Shown here one piece after another: positions 1-7,671 of a DNA stretch of 34,508 nt. The DNA is taken from contig JANWLR010000003.1 of assembly GCA_025450755.1 (NCBI GenBank), forward strand, positions 1-34,508, written 5' to 3'. Every line of letters starts with the position of its first letter. Positions within the stretch are counted from its first letter, which is position 1. The translations under genes were made by a program, and so were the position numbers. This DNA comes from Sphingomicrobium sp. (GTDB lineage: Bacteria; Pseudomonadota; Alphaproteobacteria; Sphingomonadales; Sphingomonadaceae). The notes beneath the pieces were generated by a model. That model was not told where the DNA came from, did not search any database, and saw nothing but the letters and a program-made list of their open reading frames with translations.

Positions 1-2
1 GG

Positions 3-182
3 GCTGCAGGCGCTCAGGCCTATGTGTCGAAGCCCATCTCGGTCGTGAAGTTCGCGCAGACCGTCGACGAGCTGTTGATGCGGCAGGAACAGAACGATCC
101 TGCCGGCGAAGCGCCGCAGAGTTGGGCAAATGAAGGTGGCGAAAGCCCGAACCCGAGCGAGCCGGGCGGCGAGCAAAACTGA
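3..182 (+). CDS. divK: DivK-like single-domain response regulator, C-terminal end (5' truncated by window edge)
   Basis: Reading from base 3 gives an open frame of 59 residues ending in TGA. It starts with the receiver-domain end AAGAQAYVSKPISVVKFAQT, followed by a short hydrophilic tail rich in Glu, Pro and Asn. The Ser-Lys-Pro triad holds the conserved lysine of CheY-like receivers, and the SKPISVVKF context closely resembles the alphaproteobacterial cell-cycle regulator DivK as I remember it. DivK is a phospho-relay output without a DNA-binding domain that acts on the DivJ/PleC histidine kinases at the cell pole. No effector domain follows the receiver, which fits DivK, although the 30-residue tail is longer than that of Caulobacter DivK. 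The phospho-acceptor aspartate lies outside the window, so identity rests on the C-terminus only. It converges on rpmG. Confidence 0.7.
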   Translation, partial: AAGAQAYVSKPISVVKFAQTVDELLMRQEQNDPAGEAPQSWANEGGESPNPSEPGGEQN

Positions 183-207
183 CGGCCACCTTTGCAGCCG
201 CCAGAGC

Positions 208-375
208 TTATTTAATCTTTGCTTCCTTGAACTCGACGTGCTTGCGCGCGACGGGGTCGTACTTCTTGAAGCTGAGCTTTTCAGTCTGCGTTCGGGGATT
301 CTTCTTGGTCACGTAGAAGAAACCCGTGTCGGCGCTGCTGACGAGCTTGATTTTGACGGTTGCCGGCTTGGCCAT
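208..375 (-). CDS. rpmG: 50S ribosomal protein L33
   Basis: A 55-residue basic protein with the L33 pattern: [20 protein letters not shown], then YVTKKNPRT, then [23 protein letters not shown]. It is a small protein of the large ribosomal subunit near the E site. The length is normal for the family and it is the Cys-free form, so it lacks the zinc ribbon of C+ paralogues. The ATG at 375 was chosen because family members begin MAKP or similar; an upstream in-frame ATG at 462 would add an unlikely Phe-rich leader. AAGG precedes the chosen ATG by two bases, so the ribosome binding site is weak. A terminator-like hairpin with a U-tract lies 30 bases upstream in its own leader. Confidence 0.95.
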   Translation of the reverse strand: MAKPATVKIKLVSSADTGFFYVTKKNPRTQTEKLSFKKYDPVARKHVEFKEAKIK

Positions 376-392
376 TGCCTTGGTCCCGAATT

Positions 393-420
393 GAAAAAAG
401 AAAAAGCGGCCGCGGCCGCT
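393..420 (-). terminator. Terminator-like hairpin in the rpmG leader
   Basis: Read on the minus strand, the perfect 16-bp palindrome AGCGGCCGCGGCCGCT (405-420) can fold into a 6-bp GC stem with a CGCG loop. It is followed at once by TTTT C TTTTTT. This is the classical shape of an intrinsic terminator, but it lies between the presumed rpmG promoter region and the rpmG start codon at 375. The genes on its right run on the other strand, so there is no obvious upstream minus-strand operon to end. It could be an attenuator or a block against antisense transcription. The structure is seen directly; the function is inferred. Confidence 0.55.
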
Positions 421-531
421 CAAGTCGCTGGCTCCCATGACGAAGGGCAGCGATTCTGTCAACTGAAGCGCAGCCGTAACGAGCTGTTAACGAGATTGGG
501 CGAACCTCCGTTAAACCAGGAGGACGCACCC

Positions 532-840
532 ATGGCTACCGATCCGCTCGCCAAGGTGAGGAACGAGATCGGACTGCGCGTTGCGGAGATCCGCGATGCC
601 GGACCGCGTCTCTCCCCGCTAGATCTCTACGCCCGCATGGATGCAATTCGACAGCTTGCAGCCGTGAACGGCCTCGCGACGCTCGAAGGGCTGGCGCGCC
701 ACTCGACGCAGCTTGCTTTGCTCCCCGGCCATCGCGTTGCGGTGCAGACCTGCCTCGAACATGTCGACGAGGCGCTCGATAGCGAAACCGAAGCCGATTG
801 CTCGACCATCCTCGCCGCGCTTGCGATTCGCCTCCACTGA
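532..840 (+). CDS. Conserved-looking hypothetical protein, 102 aa
   Basis: Begins with ATG at 532, nine bases after a strong AGGAGG (518-523), which decides this start against the longer frame opening at 130 across rpmG. The product is a soluble 102-residue protein with an N-terminal amphipathic helix (DPLAKVRNEIGLRVAEIRDA), a central stretch with LDLYARMDAIRQLAAVNGLA, and a Leu/Ala-rich C-terminal half ending AALAIRLH. There is no signal peptide or membrane segment. I do not recognise a family. The predicted all-helical fold and size would suit a small regulatory or adaptor protein, but nothing in the sequence shows a role. It is divergent from rpmG and 32 bases ahead of the DNA ligase, with which it could share a transcript. 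Confidence 0.75.
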   Translation: MATDPLAKVRNEIGLRVAEIRDAGPRLSPLDLYARMDAIRQLAAVNGLATLEGLARHSTQLALLPGHRVAVQTCLEHVDEALDSETEADCSTILAALAIRLH

Positions 841-872
841 CACACTAGACGCATTCATGCATTAGAGGCGCA

Positions 873-2471
873 ATGCGCGCCTTTTCTCAGCTTCTCGACG
901 ATCTCGTCTACACGCGTTCGCGCAACACGAAGCTCAAGCTGATCGGCGATTACCTCAAGGAGACGCCCGACCCCGACCGCGGATTCGCTCTCGCTGCGCT
1001 CACGGGTACGCTCGACATTCCGCATGTGAAGCCGGCGGCGATCCGCGGACTGGTGGAGGAGCGGATCGATCCCACGCTCTTCTACATGAGCCGCGACTAT
1101 GTCGGCGATACGGCGGAGACGATCTCGCTGCTCTGGCCAAAGCGCGAGGATGAGCCGTCCGAAGTGGACGACGCGACGATCCGCATCAGCGATGCCATCG
1201 AACGATTGCGTTTAGCTTCCAAGATGGACGCGCCCCGAGTCCTCTCCGGAATGCTCGACCATCTCGATGCGTCCGGCAGGTTCGCGCTCCTCAAGCTCGC
1301 GCTCGGCGAACTTCGCGTTGGAATCAATGCCCGGCTTGCCAAGCAGTCGCTCGCCCAGGCATTCGGCCTGGAGGTGGAGACCGTCGAGGAGGTCTGGCAC
1401 GGGCTCACGCCCCCGTTCACAGAATTGTTCGAGTGGGCCGAAGGACGCGGCGCTCAGCCGACTGCGCGGGATGTCCCGGTCTTCCGGCCCTTCATGCTCG
1501 CCCACCCGCTCGACGACACCAGAGTGTCGCTCGAAGATTATGCCGCTGAGTGGAAATGGGACGGCATCCGCGTCCAGCTGGTCCATGCTGGCGGCGAGAC
1601 ACGGCTCTACAGCCGCACCGGAGACGATATTTCGGGCAGCTTCCCCGACATTGCCGAGCAATTCCGCGACGCAGGCGTGCTCGATGGCGAGCTTCTGGTC
1701 CGTGGCGAGGCTCAGGGCTCTGGCCTTGGGGTCGAATCGGCGGCGAGCTTCAACGCGCTGCAGCAGAGACTCGGTCGCAAGAACGTCAGCCAAAAGATGC
1801 TGAGCGCCTATCCGGCATTCGTCCGGCTGTACGATGTGCTGTTCGACGGCGACGAGGACTTACGCGAGCTTGTCTGGGAGAAACGACGCGTTCGGCTCGA
1901 ATCCTTTGCTGCGCGGCTCGACCCGGAGCGCTTCGACATTTCGCAACTGATCGAAGCGCAAAGCTTCGAGGAGCTCGAGGACCTGCGACTCAATGCCCGG
2001 GATGTGGCAATCGAGGGCATCATGCTCAAGCGCCGTGACAGTCCCTATGTCGCCGGCCGCCGTACCGGGCTCTGGTACAAGTGGAAGCGCGATCCGCTGA
2101 CCGCCGATTGCGTGCTGATGTACGCCCAACGCGGCTCCGGGAAACGGTCGAGCTATTATTCCGATTACACCTTCGGTTGCTGGACAGAAGAAGGCGAGCT
2201 GTTGCCTGTCGGAAAGGCCTATTTCGGCTTCACGGACGACGAGTTGAAGTGGCTCGACCGTTGGATTCGCAGCCATTCGGTCCAGCGCTTCGGTCCAGTG
2301 CGCGAAGTGGAGAAGAGCCTGGTGCTCGAGGTTGCGTTCGATTCGATTCACAAGAGCAGGCGGCACAAGTCGGGGCTGGCGATGCGCTTTCCCCGGATCA
2401 GCCGCATCCGCATCGACAAACCGGCAAATGAGGCCGACCAACTCGCGGCGCTGCGCGCGATGGTAACTTGA
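873..2471 (+). CDS. ATP-dependent DNA ligase (PP_1105 / cisplatin-damage-response family)
   Basis: A 532-residue ATP-dependent DNA ligase, sealing nicks through an adenylated lysine. The N-terminal ligase domain (about 1-190) begins MRAFSQLLDDLVYT and contains the DPDRGFALAALTG block typical of the bacterial family paired with a DEXH helicase and an exonuclease. Motif I is EWKWDGIR with nucleophile Lys228, motif III contains DGELL (271-275), motif IV is EGIMLKRR and motif V is LWYKWKR. The C-terminal OB domain ends near DKPANEADQLAALRAMVT. The length is normal for the family and complete. The usual partner genes (ligase-associated exonuclease upstream, Lhr-like DEXH helicase and phosphoesterase downstream) are absent here: the next gene is a secreted amidohydrolase. 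It is separate from the essential NAD-dependent LigA and probably serves repair. Confidence 0.93.
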   Translation: MRAFSQLLDDLVYTRSRNTKLKLIGDYLKETPDPDRGFALAALTGTLDIPHVKPAAIRGLVEERIDPTLFYMSRDYVGDTAETISLLWPKREDEPSEVDDATIRISDAIERLRLASKMDAPRVLSGMLDHLDASGRFALLKLALGELRVGINARLAKQSLAQAFGLEVETVEEVWHGLTPPFTELFEWAEGRGAQPTARDVPVFRPFMLAHPLDDTRVSLEDYAAEWKWDGIRVQLVHAGGETRLYSRTGDDISGSFPDIAEQFRDAGVLDGELLVRGEAQGSGLGVESAASFNALQQRLGRKNVSQKMLSAYPAFVRLYDVLFDGDEDLRELVWEKRRVRLESFAARLDPERFDISQLIEAQSFEELEDLRLNARDVAIEGIMLKRRDSPYVAGRRTGLWYKWKRDPLTADCVLMYAQRGSGKRSSYYSDYTFGCWTEEGELLPVGKAYFGFTDDELKWLDRWIRSHSVQRFGPVREVEKSLVLEVAFDSIHKSRRHKSGLAMRFPRISRIRIDKPANEADQLAALRAMVT

Positions 2472-2499
2472 AGCAGCCGTAAACGACGCTAAGCCTGTG

Positions 2500-2515
2500 C
2501 CCCTCTTCGGAGGGG
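2500..2515 (+). promoter_or_regulatory. cUUCGg tetraloop hairpin covering the amidohydrolase ribosome binding site
   Basis: CCCCTC (2500-2505), TTCG (2506-2509) and GAGGGG (2510-2515) form a perfect 6-bp stem closed by the very stable C(UUCG)G tetraloop. The GGAGG that would serve as Shine-Dalgarno for the ATG at 2522 lies in the 3' arm. The hairpin could limit translation of the amidohydrolase, or act as a 3' end for the ligase transcript; no U-tract follows. Confidence 0.5.
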
Positions 2516-2521
2516 GACCTC

Positions 2522-3823
2522 ATGTTCAAGACTTTGCTCGCCAGCGCGGCCGCGCTGGCACTTGCAGGCGGCGCACACGCCGAAACCTACGCAATCCAGG
2601 CCGGTCATCTGATCGTCGATGCCGCACAGCTGGAGCGAGGCCAATCCACCGTCATCGTCGACAATGGACACATTACGCGAATTGACCCGGGCTTCACCAC
2701 GTCGCCGGGCGCAATTGTCGTCGATGAGCGCGGGCGCACCGTCATGCCGGGCATGACCGACGCGCATGTTCATCTCACCGGCACGAGCGGCGAGCCCTGG
2801 TACAATCACTACACCAAAAAATATTCGGTCCCCTATGAGACAACGGTAGGGCTGACCCACGCATTGGAGATGGCCCGCGGCGGCTTCACCACCGTGCGCG
2901 ATCTCGGTGGCAACACGAGCGCGGTGATCGCCATCCGCGACGCGGTTGGCGAGGGGCGCTTTCCTGGACCTCGGATCAAGGTCGCGGGTCAGCCGCTGTC
3001 GATCATCGGCGGCCATGCGGATCCAGCCACCGGTCTTCCGCCCGAGCTCGCCGATGCGCTCTATGAGGCGCACCTCGATCCGTCCGTCTGCACCGGCCCC
3101 GAGGAATGCCAGAAGGTCGTTCGCCAGCTGGCGGCAGCGGGCGTGGACTGGATCAAGATCATGGCCACCGGCGGAGTGCTCGACCCCGGCACGCGCGGTC
3201 TTGAGCAGCATTTCACCGACGAGGAAATGAAGGCGATCTGCGACATGGCCCACTTCAACGGGCTCAAGGTCGCCGCGCACGCCCATGGCGCGAAGGGGAT
3301 CGACGCGGCCGTCCGAGCCGGCGTCGATTCGATCGAGCACGGCACCTTCATCGACGAGCAAGGGGTCAAGGACATGAAGGCCCGCGGCACCTATTATGTC
3401 GCGACCTTGATGGCCTTCAGCGGAGTCGCCAACGCGCTCGGCAAAGGGATCATCTCGCCCGCGAGCGAAGTGAAGACGCGGCAGACTTTGGCCGTATGGG
3501 GCAAGGGCCTCAACCTCGCCTACCGCAATGGCGTAAAGATCGCGCTCGGCACCGACAGTGCGGTCGCGCCGCACAGCCAGGCGAACCATGAAGTCGAGCT
3601 GATGGTCACCAAAGGCGCAATGACCCCGCGCGACGCCCTGATTGCCGCGACCAAAGGTGGTCCAGACCTCATGAACCTTTCAGGCGAAACCGGAACGCTC
3701 GACCCCGGGAAGTCTGCCGACCTGATTGCAGTCGAGGGAGATCCGTTGGTCGATCCGACTGCTGTTCAGCGCGTCGATTATGTCATGGTCGAAGGCCGGC
3801 CCATCCCGATGAAAGGACAGTGA
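2522..3823 (+). CDS. Secreted metal-dependent amidohydrolase (imidazolonepropionase / prolidase-like)
   Basis: A 433-residue protein with a cleavable signal peptide (residues 1-20, ending GGAHA), so it is probably periplasmic. The amidohydrolase TIM-barrel ligands are all visible: His82 and His84 in DAHVHLTG, the likely carboxylated Lys212 in DWIKIMATGG, the AAHAHG motif (His253, His255), His273 in SIEHGTF, and the catalytic Asp in ALGTDSAV. The flanking beta-sandwich is formed by the N-terminal IQAGHLIVDA and C-terminal SADLIAVEGDPL segments. Such enzymes hydrolyse cyclic amides or dipeptides, often Xaa-Pro or Xaa-Arg/Lys; the substrate cannot be read from sequence. It overlaps the next gene, a secreted S10 peptidase, by one base (TGATG), so the pair is likely translated together and may act on peptides. 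The start follows GGAGG inside a hairpin. Confidence 0.9.
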   Translation: MFKTLLASAAALALAGGAHAETYAIQAGHLIVDAAQLERGQSTVIVDNGHITRIDPGFTTSPGAIVVDERGRTVMPGMTDAHVHLTGTSGEPWYNHYTKKYSVPYETTVGLTHALEMARGGFTTVRDLGGNTSAVIAIRDAVGEGRFPGPRIKVAGQPLSIIGGHADPATGLPPELADALYEAHLDPSVCTGPEECQKVVRQLAAAGVDWIKIMATGGVLDPGTRGLEQHFTDEEMKAICDMAHFNGLKVAAHAHGAKGIDAAVRAGVDSIEHGTFIDEQGVKDMKARGTYYVATLMAFSGVANALGKGIISPASEVKTRQTLAVWGKGLNLAYRNGVKIALGTDSAVAPHSQANHEVELMVTKGAMTPRDALIAATKGGPDLMNLSGETGTLDPGKSADLIAVEGDPLVDPTAVQRVDYVMVEGRPIPMKGQ

Positions 3824-5361
3824 TGCGATCGTCTCTGCTTGCGATCGCGCTCGTGCTGAGCGCGCCAGCTTATGCATCAGGTCAGGCGGCGGCCGGCGAC
3901 GTCCCGCCCAAGGACTCAAAGTCCGACGCGCCAAAGGAAGAAAAGGACGTCGTCAAGGCAAGCGTTGACGAGGACGCTCAGCCTGTCCAGCGCTCGATCC
4001 CGTTCCACGGCCGCACGCTGGCCTATACTGTGACGCCCGGTCACCTCACGATCCGCAATGAAAAGGGCGAGCCGATCGCGAGCATGTTCTATGTCGCTTA
4101 CACGATCCCCTCGCCGGGGCGTGTGCGGCCGGTCACGTTCCTGTTCAACGGTGGGCCCGGTTCATCGACCATGTGGCTTCACATGGGCTCCTTCGGCCCG
4201 ATGAAAGTTGATGCGTCGAATCCGGAAACAATTCCTGGCCCGCCGTTCCGCTATGGACCGAACCCGGACAGCTTGCTCGACGTCAGCGACCTCGTCTTCA
4301 TCGATGCGCCGACCACCGGCCTGTCGCGCGAACTCGGCAAGGCGGAGCCGAAAGACCTGTTCGGCGTCGACAACGACCTCGACGCGTTCACGCGTACGGT
4401 GCAGCGCTATCTGACCAAGTATCAGCGCTGGAACAGCCCCAAGTTCATCATCGGCGAGAGCTACGGGACGACCCGCGCTGCCGGCCTCGTCGATTCGCTC
4501 CTCAATGCTGGCGTGCAGGTTAATGGCGTGACCTTCATGTCGACCGTGTTGAGCTTCGCCGACTTCCAGGGCGACCAGTCTATGATCAACTTCCTTCCGA
4601 CCTATGCGGCGGACGCATGGTATCACGGCAAGATCCCCGGCAAGCCGCCGCTCGAAGCGTTCCTCCAGCAGGCGCGTGATTTCGCCAGCGGGCCCTATGC
4701 GCTGGCACTCCAGAAGGGGAACATGATCAGCCCGGATGAGAAGCAGCAGGTCGCGCAGCAGATGGCGCAGCTGACCGGCCTCTCCGCCGATTATATTGGT
4801 CGCTCGAACTTAAGGGTGGACCCGAGCCGTTTCAGGCGCGAACTGCTCCGCGACCGGCACGAGATGATCGGCCGGATCGATTCGCGTTTCCTCGGCACCG
4901 AACCCGATCTCGTGGGCGATTCAGCCGATTACGACCCACAGGGAAGCGCGATCACCGGCGGCTTCGTTGGAGCGCTCAACGACTATCTGTTCCGCGACCT
5001 CGGCTACAGGACGCCGCTGACATACAGGCCCAACAATTACGCGCAGACGCAGGGCGGCAACTGGAGTTTCCAGCACAAGTCACCGGACGGGCGCCAGCAA
5101 ATCGCCGATACCAGCGTCGACCTTGCCGATGCGATGCGCCAGAACCCGCGGATGAAAGTGCTGTCGGTGAACGGCGTCTACGATCTCGCGACGCCGTTCC
5201 ATGGCGCAGAGTACGAGTTCAAGCACATGGCCTTGGAACCGCAGCTGCAGGCGAACATCCGCTACACTTACTATCCGGCGGGTCACATGATGTATATCGA
5301 CCCCGTCTCGGCCCAGAAGCTCAAAGCCGATCTGGCGGCCTTTTACGCAAGCGCGATGTAG
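3823..5361 (+). CDS. Secreted serine carboxypeptidase-like protein (peptidase family S10)
   Basis: A 512-residue exported protein. A signal peptide covers about residues 1-20 (MRSSLLAIALVLSAPAYASG), followed by a Lys/Asp-rich linker (about 24-52). The S10 alpha/beta-hydrolase features are clear: the FLFNGGPGSS oxyanion/substrate loop (107-115), nucleophile Ser213 in IIGESYGTTR, catalytic Asp454 in NGVYDLATP and catalytic His488 in YPAGHMMYID. Bacterial members of this family remain poorly characterised but resemble eukaryotic serine carboxypeptidases. The ATG at 3823 is preferred over the adjoining GTG at 3820 because it gives a TGATG overlap with the amidohydrolase and sits six bases after AAAGGA. 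The translational coupling suggests a shared role in peptide degradation in the periplasm. A hairpin follows its stop. Confidence 0.9.
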   Translation: MRSSLLAIALVLSAPAYASGQAAAGDVPPKDSKSDAPKEEKDVVKASVDEDAQPVQRSIPFHGRTLAYTVTPGHLTIRNEKGEPIASMFYVAYTIPSPGRVRPVTFLFNGGPGSSTMWLHMGSFGPMKVDASNPETIPGPPFRYGPNPDSLLDVSDLVFIDAPTTGLSRELGKAEPKDLFGVDNDLDAFTRTVQRYLTKYQRWNSPKFIIGESYGTTRAAGLVDSLLNAGVQVNGVTFMSTVLSFADFQGDQSMINFLPTYAADAWYHGKIPGKPPLEAFLQQARDFASGPYALALQKGNMISPDEKQQVAQQMAQLTGLSADYIGRSNLRVDPSRFRRELLRDRHEMIGRIDSRFLGTEPDLVGDSADYDPQGSAITGGFVGALNDYLFRDLGYRTPLTYRPNNYAQTQGGNWSFQHKSPDGRQQIADTSVDLADAMRQNPRMKVLSVNGVYDLATPFHGAEYEFKHMALEPQLQANIRYTYYPAGHMMYIDPVSAQKLKADLAAFYASAM

Positions 5362-5370
5362 GCAAAGGAA

Positions 5371-5400
5371 AAGGGCCGGAAGCTCCTGCCGCCGGCCCTT
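5371..5400. terminator. Bidirectional hairpin between convergent genes
   Basis: AAGGGCCGG (5371-5379) and CCGGCCCTT (5392-5400) form a perfect 9-bp inverted repeat with a 12-base loop. It lies between the stop of the S10 peptidase gene (5361) and the stop of the cold-shock gene (5423, minus). The position and symmetry fit a shared terminator, although the flanking T-tracts are short on both strands. Confidence 0.6.
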
Positions 5401-5422
5401 CGCCCCCTAAAATCCTAATCCC

Positions 5423-6205
5423 TTAGCTGATCGGCTGCAGGTTCACCGCCGCATATTTGCCGCGGCGATCGACCTCGAGCTCGAACTCGAGCCTATCGCC
5501 TTCGTTGAGCGTCGGGATGCCCGCGCGCTCCACCGCAGAAATATGCACGAATGCATCGGGCTGGCCGTCATCACGCTGGATGAAGCCGAAACCCTTCATC
5601 GCATTGAAGAACTTCACCGTGCCGCTGGCCTTTTCGCCGGTGAGCTGGCGTTGCGGGCCCCGCTCGGCGCGTTCCACAGCCATCGGATCGCCCTCGATTC
5701 GCAGGTTCGTCGCCGAAATACGCCCGCCGCGGTCGACAAGGGTGAACTCGAGCGGCTGGCCGTCAGCAAGGTCGGTGAGACCAGCCTGCTCGACAGCAGA
5801 GATGTGGACGAAGACATCCTCGCCGCCGTCGTCGCGCACGATGAAGCCGAAGCCCTTCTGCGGGTTAAAGAATTTGACGACGCCCTTGCCTTCGCCGACG
5901 ACCTGCGGAGGCATGCCGCCGCCGGCGCCACCACCACCGCCACGGAAGCCGCCGCCACCGCCGCCGCGGAAGCCGCCGCCACCGCCACCGCCGAAGCCGC
6001 CGCGATCGCCATAGCCACCGCCACCGCCACCGCCACCGCCGCCGCCGAAGCCGCCGCGATCACCAAAGCCGCCACCGCCACGGCCGCCGAAGCCGCCGCG
6101 TTCCTGGTAGCCCAAGTCGCCGAAATTGCCTCCGTCGCCGAAACCGTCGCGTTTATCGCGGCCGCGCCCGCCGCGGTCCCCTTTGCGCCCTCTATCGAAA
6201 CCCAT
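5423..6205 (-). CDS. Cold-shock protein with two CSD domains and Gly-rich N-terminus
   Basis: A 260-residue protein. Residues 1-about 100 are Gly/Arg/Phe/Asp-rich with GGGG-[FY]-[RG] repeats and RGG-like boxes. Two cold-shock domains follow: the first has GKGVVKFFNPQKGFGFI and DVFVHISAVEQAGL, the second SGTVKFFNAMKGFGFI and DAFVHISAVERAGI. Both keep the RNP1 (KGFGFI) and RNP2 (VFVHIS or AFVHIS) nucleic-acid-binding motifs, so both should bind single-stranded RNA or DNA. Double-CSD proteins are known in alphaproteobacteria; the long Gly-rich arm is less usual and resembles RNA chaperone tails. The ATG at 6205 gives MGFDRGRKGDRGG; an upstream in-frame ATG at 6241 would add a Trp/Cys-containing leader that looks untranslated. 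The gene is divergent from rnd across 211 bases and converges on the S10 gene. Confidence 0.88.
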   Translation of the reverse strand: MGFDRGRKGDRGGRGRDKRDGFGDGGNFGDLGYQERGGFGGRGGGGFGDRGGFGGGGGGGGGGGYGDRGGFGGGGGGGFRGGGGGGFRGGGGGAGGGMPPQVVGEGKGVVKFFNPQKGFGFIVRDDGGEDVFVHISAVEQAGLTDLADGQPLEFTLVDRGGRISATNLRIEGDPMAVERAERGPQRQLTGEKASGTVKFFNAMKGFGFIQRDDGQPDAFVHISAVERAGIPTLNEGDRLEFELEVDRRGKYAAVNLQPIS

Positions 6206-6416
6206 GCACCGTCCGAATATCTGAGCCCGCCTACCCCACAAACCAACGCGCTCGGGCTAAATGGCGCAACCGGTCATGGCGCGTAATTCACTCACGCACC
6301 GTTCAGGCCCTTACAGGAAAAAACTAGGCTGCTCTAGTGACTCAGTAATAGCTGGGGCTGGCAAGCCGGGGGCGGAGCGGACTAAAGCGCATAACAGGCT
6401 TGGCCAAGGAGAGAGA

Positions 6417-7040
6417 ATGGCAGTCCATTTGCATCAGGAAGACCTCGGCGCAGAGGTGCGATTCGCCGACGGGCCAATCGCTGTCGACACGGAGGCGATG
6501 GGTCTGGTGCCGGGGCGCGACCGGCTATGCGTGGTGCAATTGTCGGATGGAAAGGGAGATGAGCATCTCGTCCATTTCAGGCAAGGCAGCGATTTTTCCG
6601 CGCCTAACCTCAAGGCTCTGCTCGCCGATTCGGCTCGCCTCAAGCTGTACCATTTTGCAAGGTTCGACCTTGGCATCATGCAGGCCTATCTCGGGATCAT
6701 GGCCGCTCCGGCTTATTGTACCCGGACTGCCTCGCGCCTCGTGCGCACCTACACCGACCGTCACGGCCTCAAGGACCTCATCAAGGAACTTCTTAACATC
6801 GACATCTCGAAGCAGCAGCAGACGAGCGACTGGGGAGCTAACGAGCTCTCCGACGCGCAGCGCGATTATGCCGCGAGCGACGTGCGCTATCTCCACCAGC
6901 TCAAAGAGAAACTTGATGAGCGGCTGGTGCGCGAGGACCGCGCGGCACTCGCGCAGGCCTGCTTCGATTTCCTGCCCACTCGTGCCCTGCTCGACATCGC
7001 CGGGTGGCCTGAGCAGGACATTTTTGCACACGATGGCTGA
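6417..7040 (+). CDS. rnd: Ribonuclease D-like 3'-5' exonuclease (DEDDy family)
   Basis: A 207-residue cytoplasmic exonuclease with only the catalytic domain; E. coli RNase D is about 375 residues and adds HRDC domains, which are missing here, as in many alphaproteobacteria. Exo I is VDTEAMG (Asp24, Glu26), Exo II is FARFDLG (Asp84) and Exo III is DYAASDVRYLHQL (Tyr151, Asp155). These give the four acidic metal ligands and the tyrosine of the DEDDy type. RNase D trims tRNA and other structured RNA 3' ends. The ATG at 6417 was chosen because AAGGAGAG lies just upstream and the protein begins where the family does; the frame opens earlier at 6261 without a ribosome binding site. The last eight bases overlap lptC, so rnd leads the lpt-rpoN operon. 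Confidence 0.92.
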   Translation: MAVHLHQEDLGAEVRFADGPIAVDTEAMGLVPGRDRLCVVQLSDGKGDEHLVHFRQGSDFSAPNLKALLADSARLKLYHFARFDLGIMQAYLGIMAAPAYCTRTASRLVRTYTDRHGLKDLIKELLNIDISKQQQTSDWGANELSDAQRDYAASDVRYLHQLKEKLDERLVREDRAALAQACFDFLPTRALLDIAGWPEQDIFAHDG

Positions 7041-7671
7041 GGCAGCCGCAAAGGAGCGCTTCGTCAAGCAGCGCTGGGCCCAGCCGGGAAGCGGTCATGA
7101 CCGACTCGTTCGCTGGGCCAAAATCCTGCTCCCGAGCGCGGTCGGAATCCTGGTTGCGATCCTGGCGCTCGCGCCGCTCGAGAAGAAGGGCGACGTCAGC
7201 TTCATCCTCGACAAGAAAAAGGTGCAAAGCGCGCCCGAGCGAATGCGGGTCGAGGCCGCGCGATATACCGGCACGGACGACAAGGGACAGCAATTCGAGA
7301 TGCTCGCGAACCGCGCCGTTCAGCCGAGCTCGGACACGCCCGTGGTCGACATCCGCGGAATGCGCGCGCAGCTGAACCAGGCGCAGGGACCAGTTGTGAT
7401 TGCCGCAAACCAGGGCCGGTACAATATCGACACGCACAGGGTTGCGATCGACGGCCCGGTGAAGGTCGCCGGAAATGACGGGTTCAAGCTGAGCACGAGC
7501 AACGTCCTCGTCGACCTCAACCAGCGGCGGCTCGCGAGCCAGGGTGCGGCTCAGGGCGAAATGCGCCTCGGGCAGTTCCAAGCCGGGCACATCTCTGCCG
7601 ACCTGGGCGACAAGATTGTGGTGCTCGACGGCGGTGCTCGCTTGAAAATCGTGCAAGGGACGGTCAGATGA
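7033..7671 (+). CDS. lptC: LPS export system protein LptC
   Basis: A 212-residue bitopic inner-membrane protein. A short basic cytoplasmic head is followed by one transmembrane helix (about residues 30-48, ILLPSAVGILVAILALAPL), then a periplasmic domain with the beta-jellyroll pattern of the LptC/OstA superfamily (MRVEAARYTGTDDKGQQFEM, then repeated short strands to the C-terminus). LptC takes LPS from the LptB2FG transporter and passes it to LptA. The ATG at 7033 overlaps the rnd stop by eight bases, and its own stop overlaps the lptA start. The position between rnd and lptA and ahead of lptB is the standard order and supports the assignment more than sequence identity, which is low in this family. 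Confidence 0.9.
   Translation: MAEAAAKERFVKQRWAQPGSGHDRLVRWAKILLPSAVGILVAILALAPLEKKGDVSFILDKKKVQSAPERMRVEAARYTGTDDKGQQFEMLANRAVQPSSDTPVVDIRGMRAQLNQAQGPVVIAANQGRYNIDTHRVAIDGPVKVAGNDGFKLSTSNVLVDLNQRRLASQGAAQGEMRLGQFQAGHISADLGDKIVVLDGGARLKIVQGTVR

Noticed and set aside
5543-6286. Open frames of over 200 residues on both strands in the cold-shock gene region.
   Set aside because: They are shifted readings of the Gly-rich tract; the two cold-shock domains decide the true frame.
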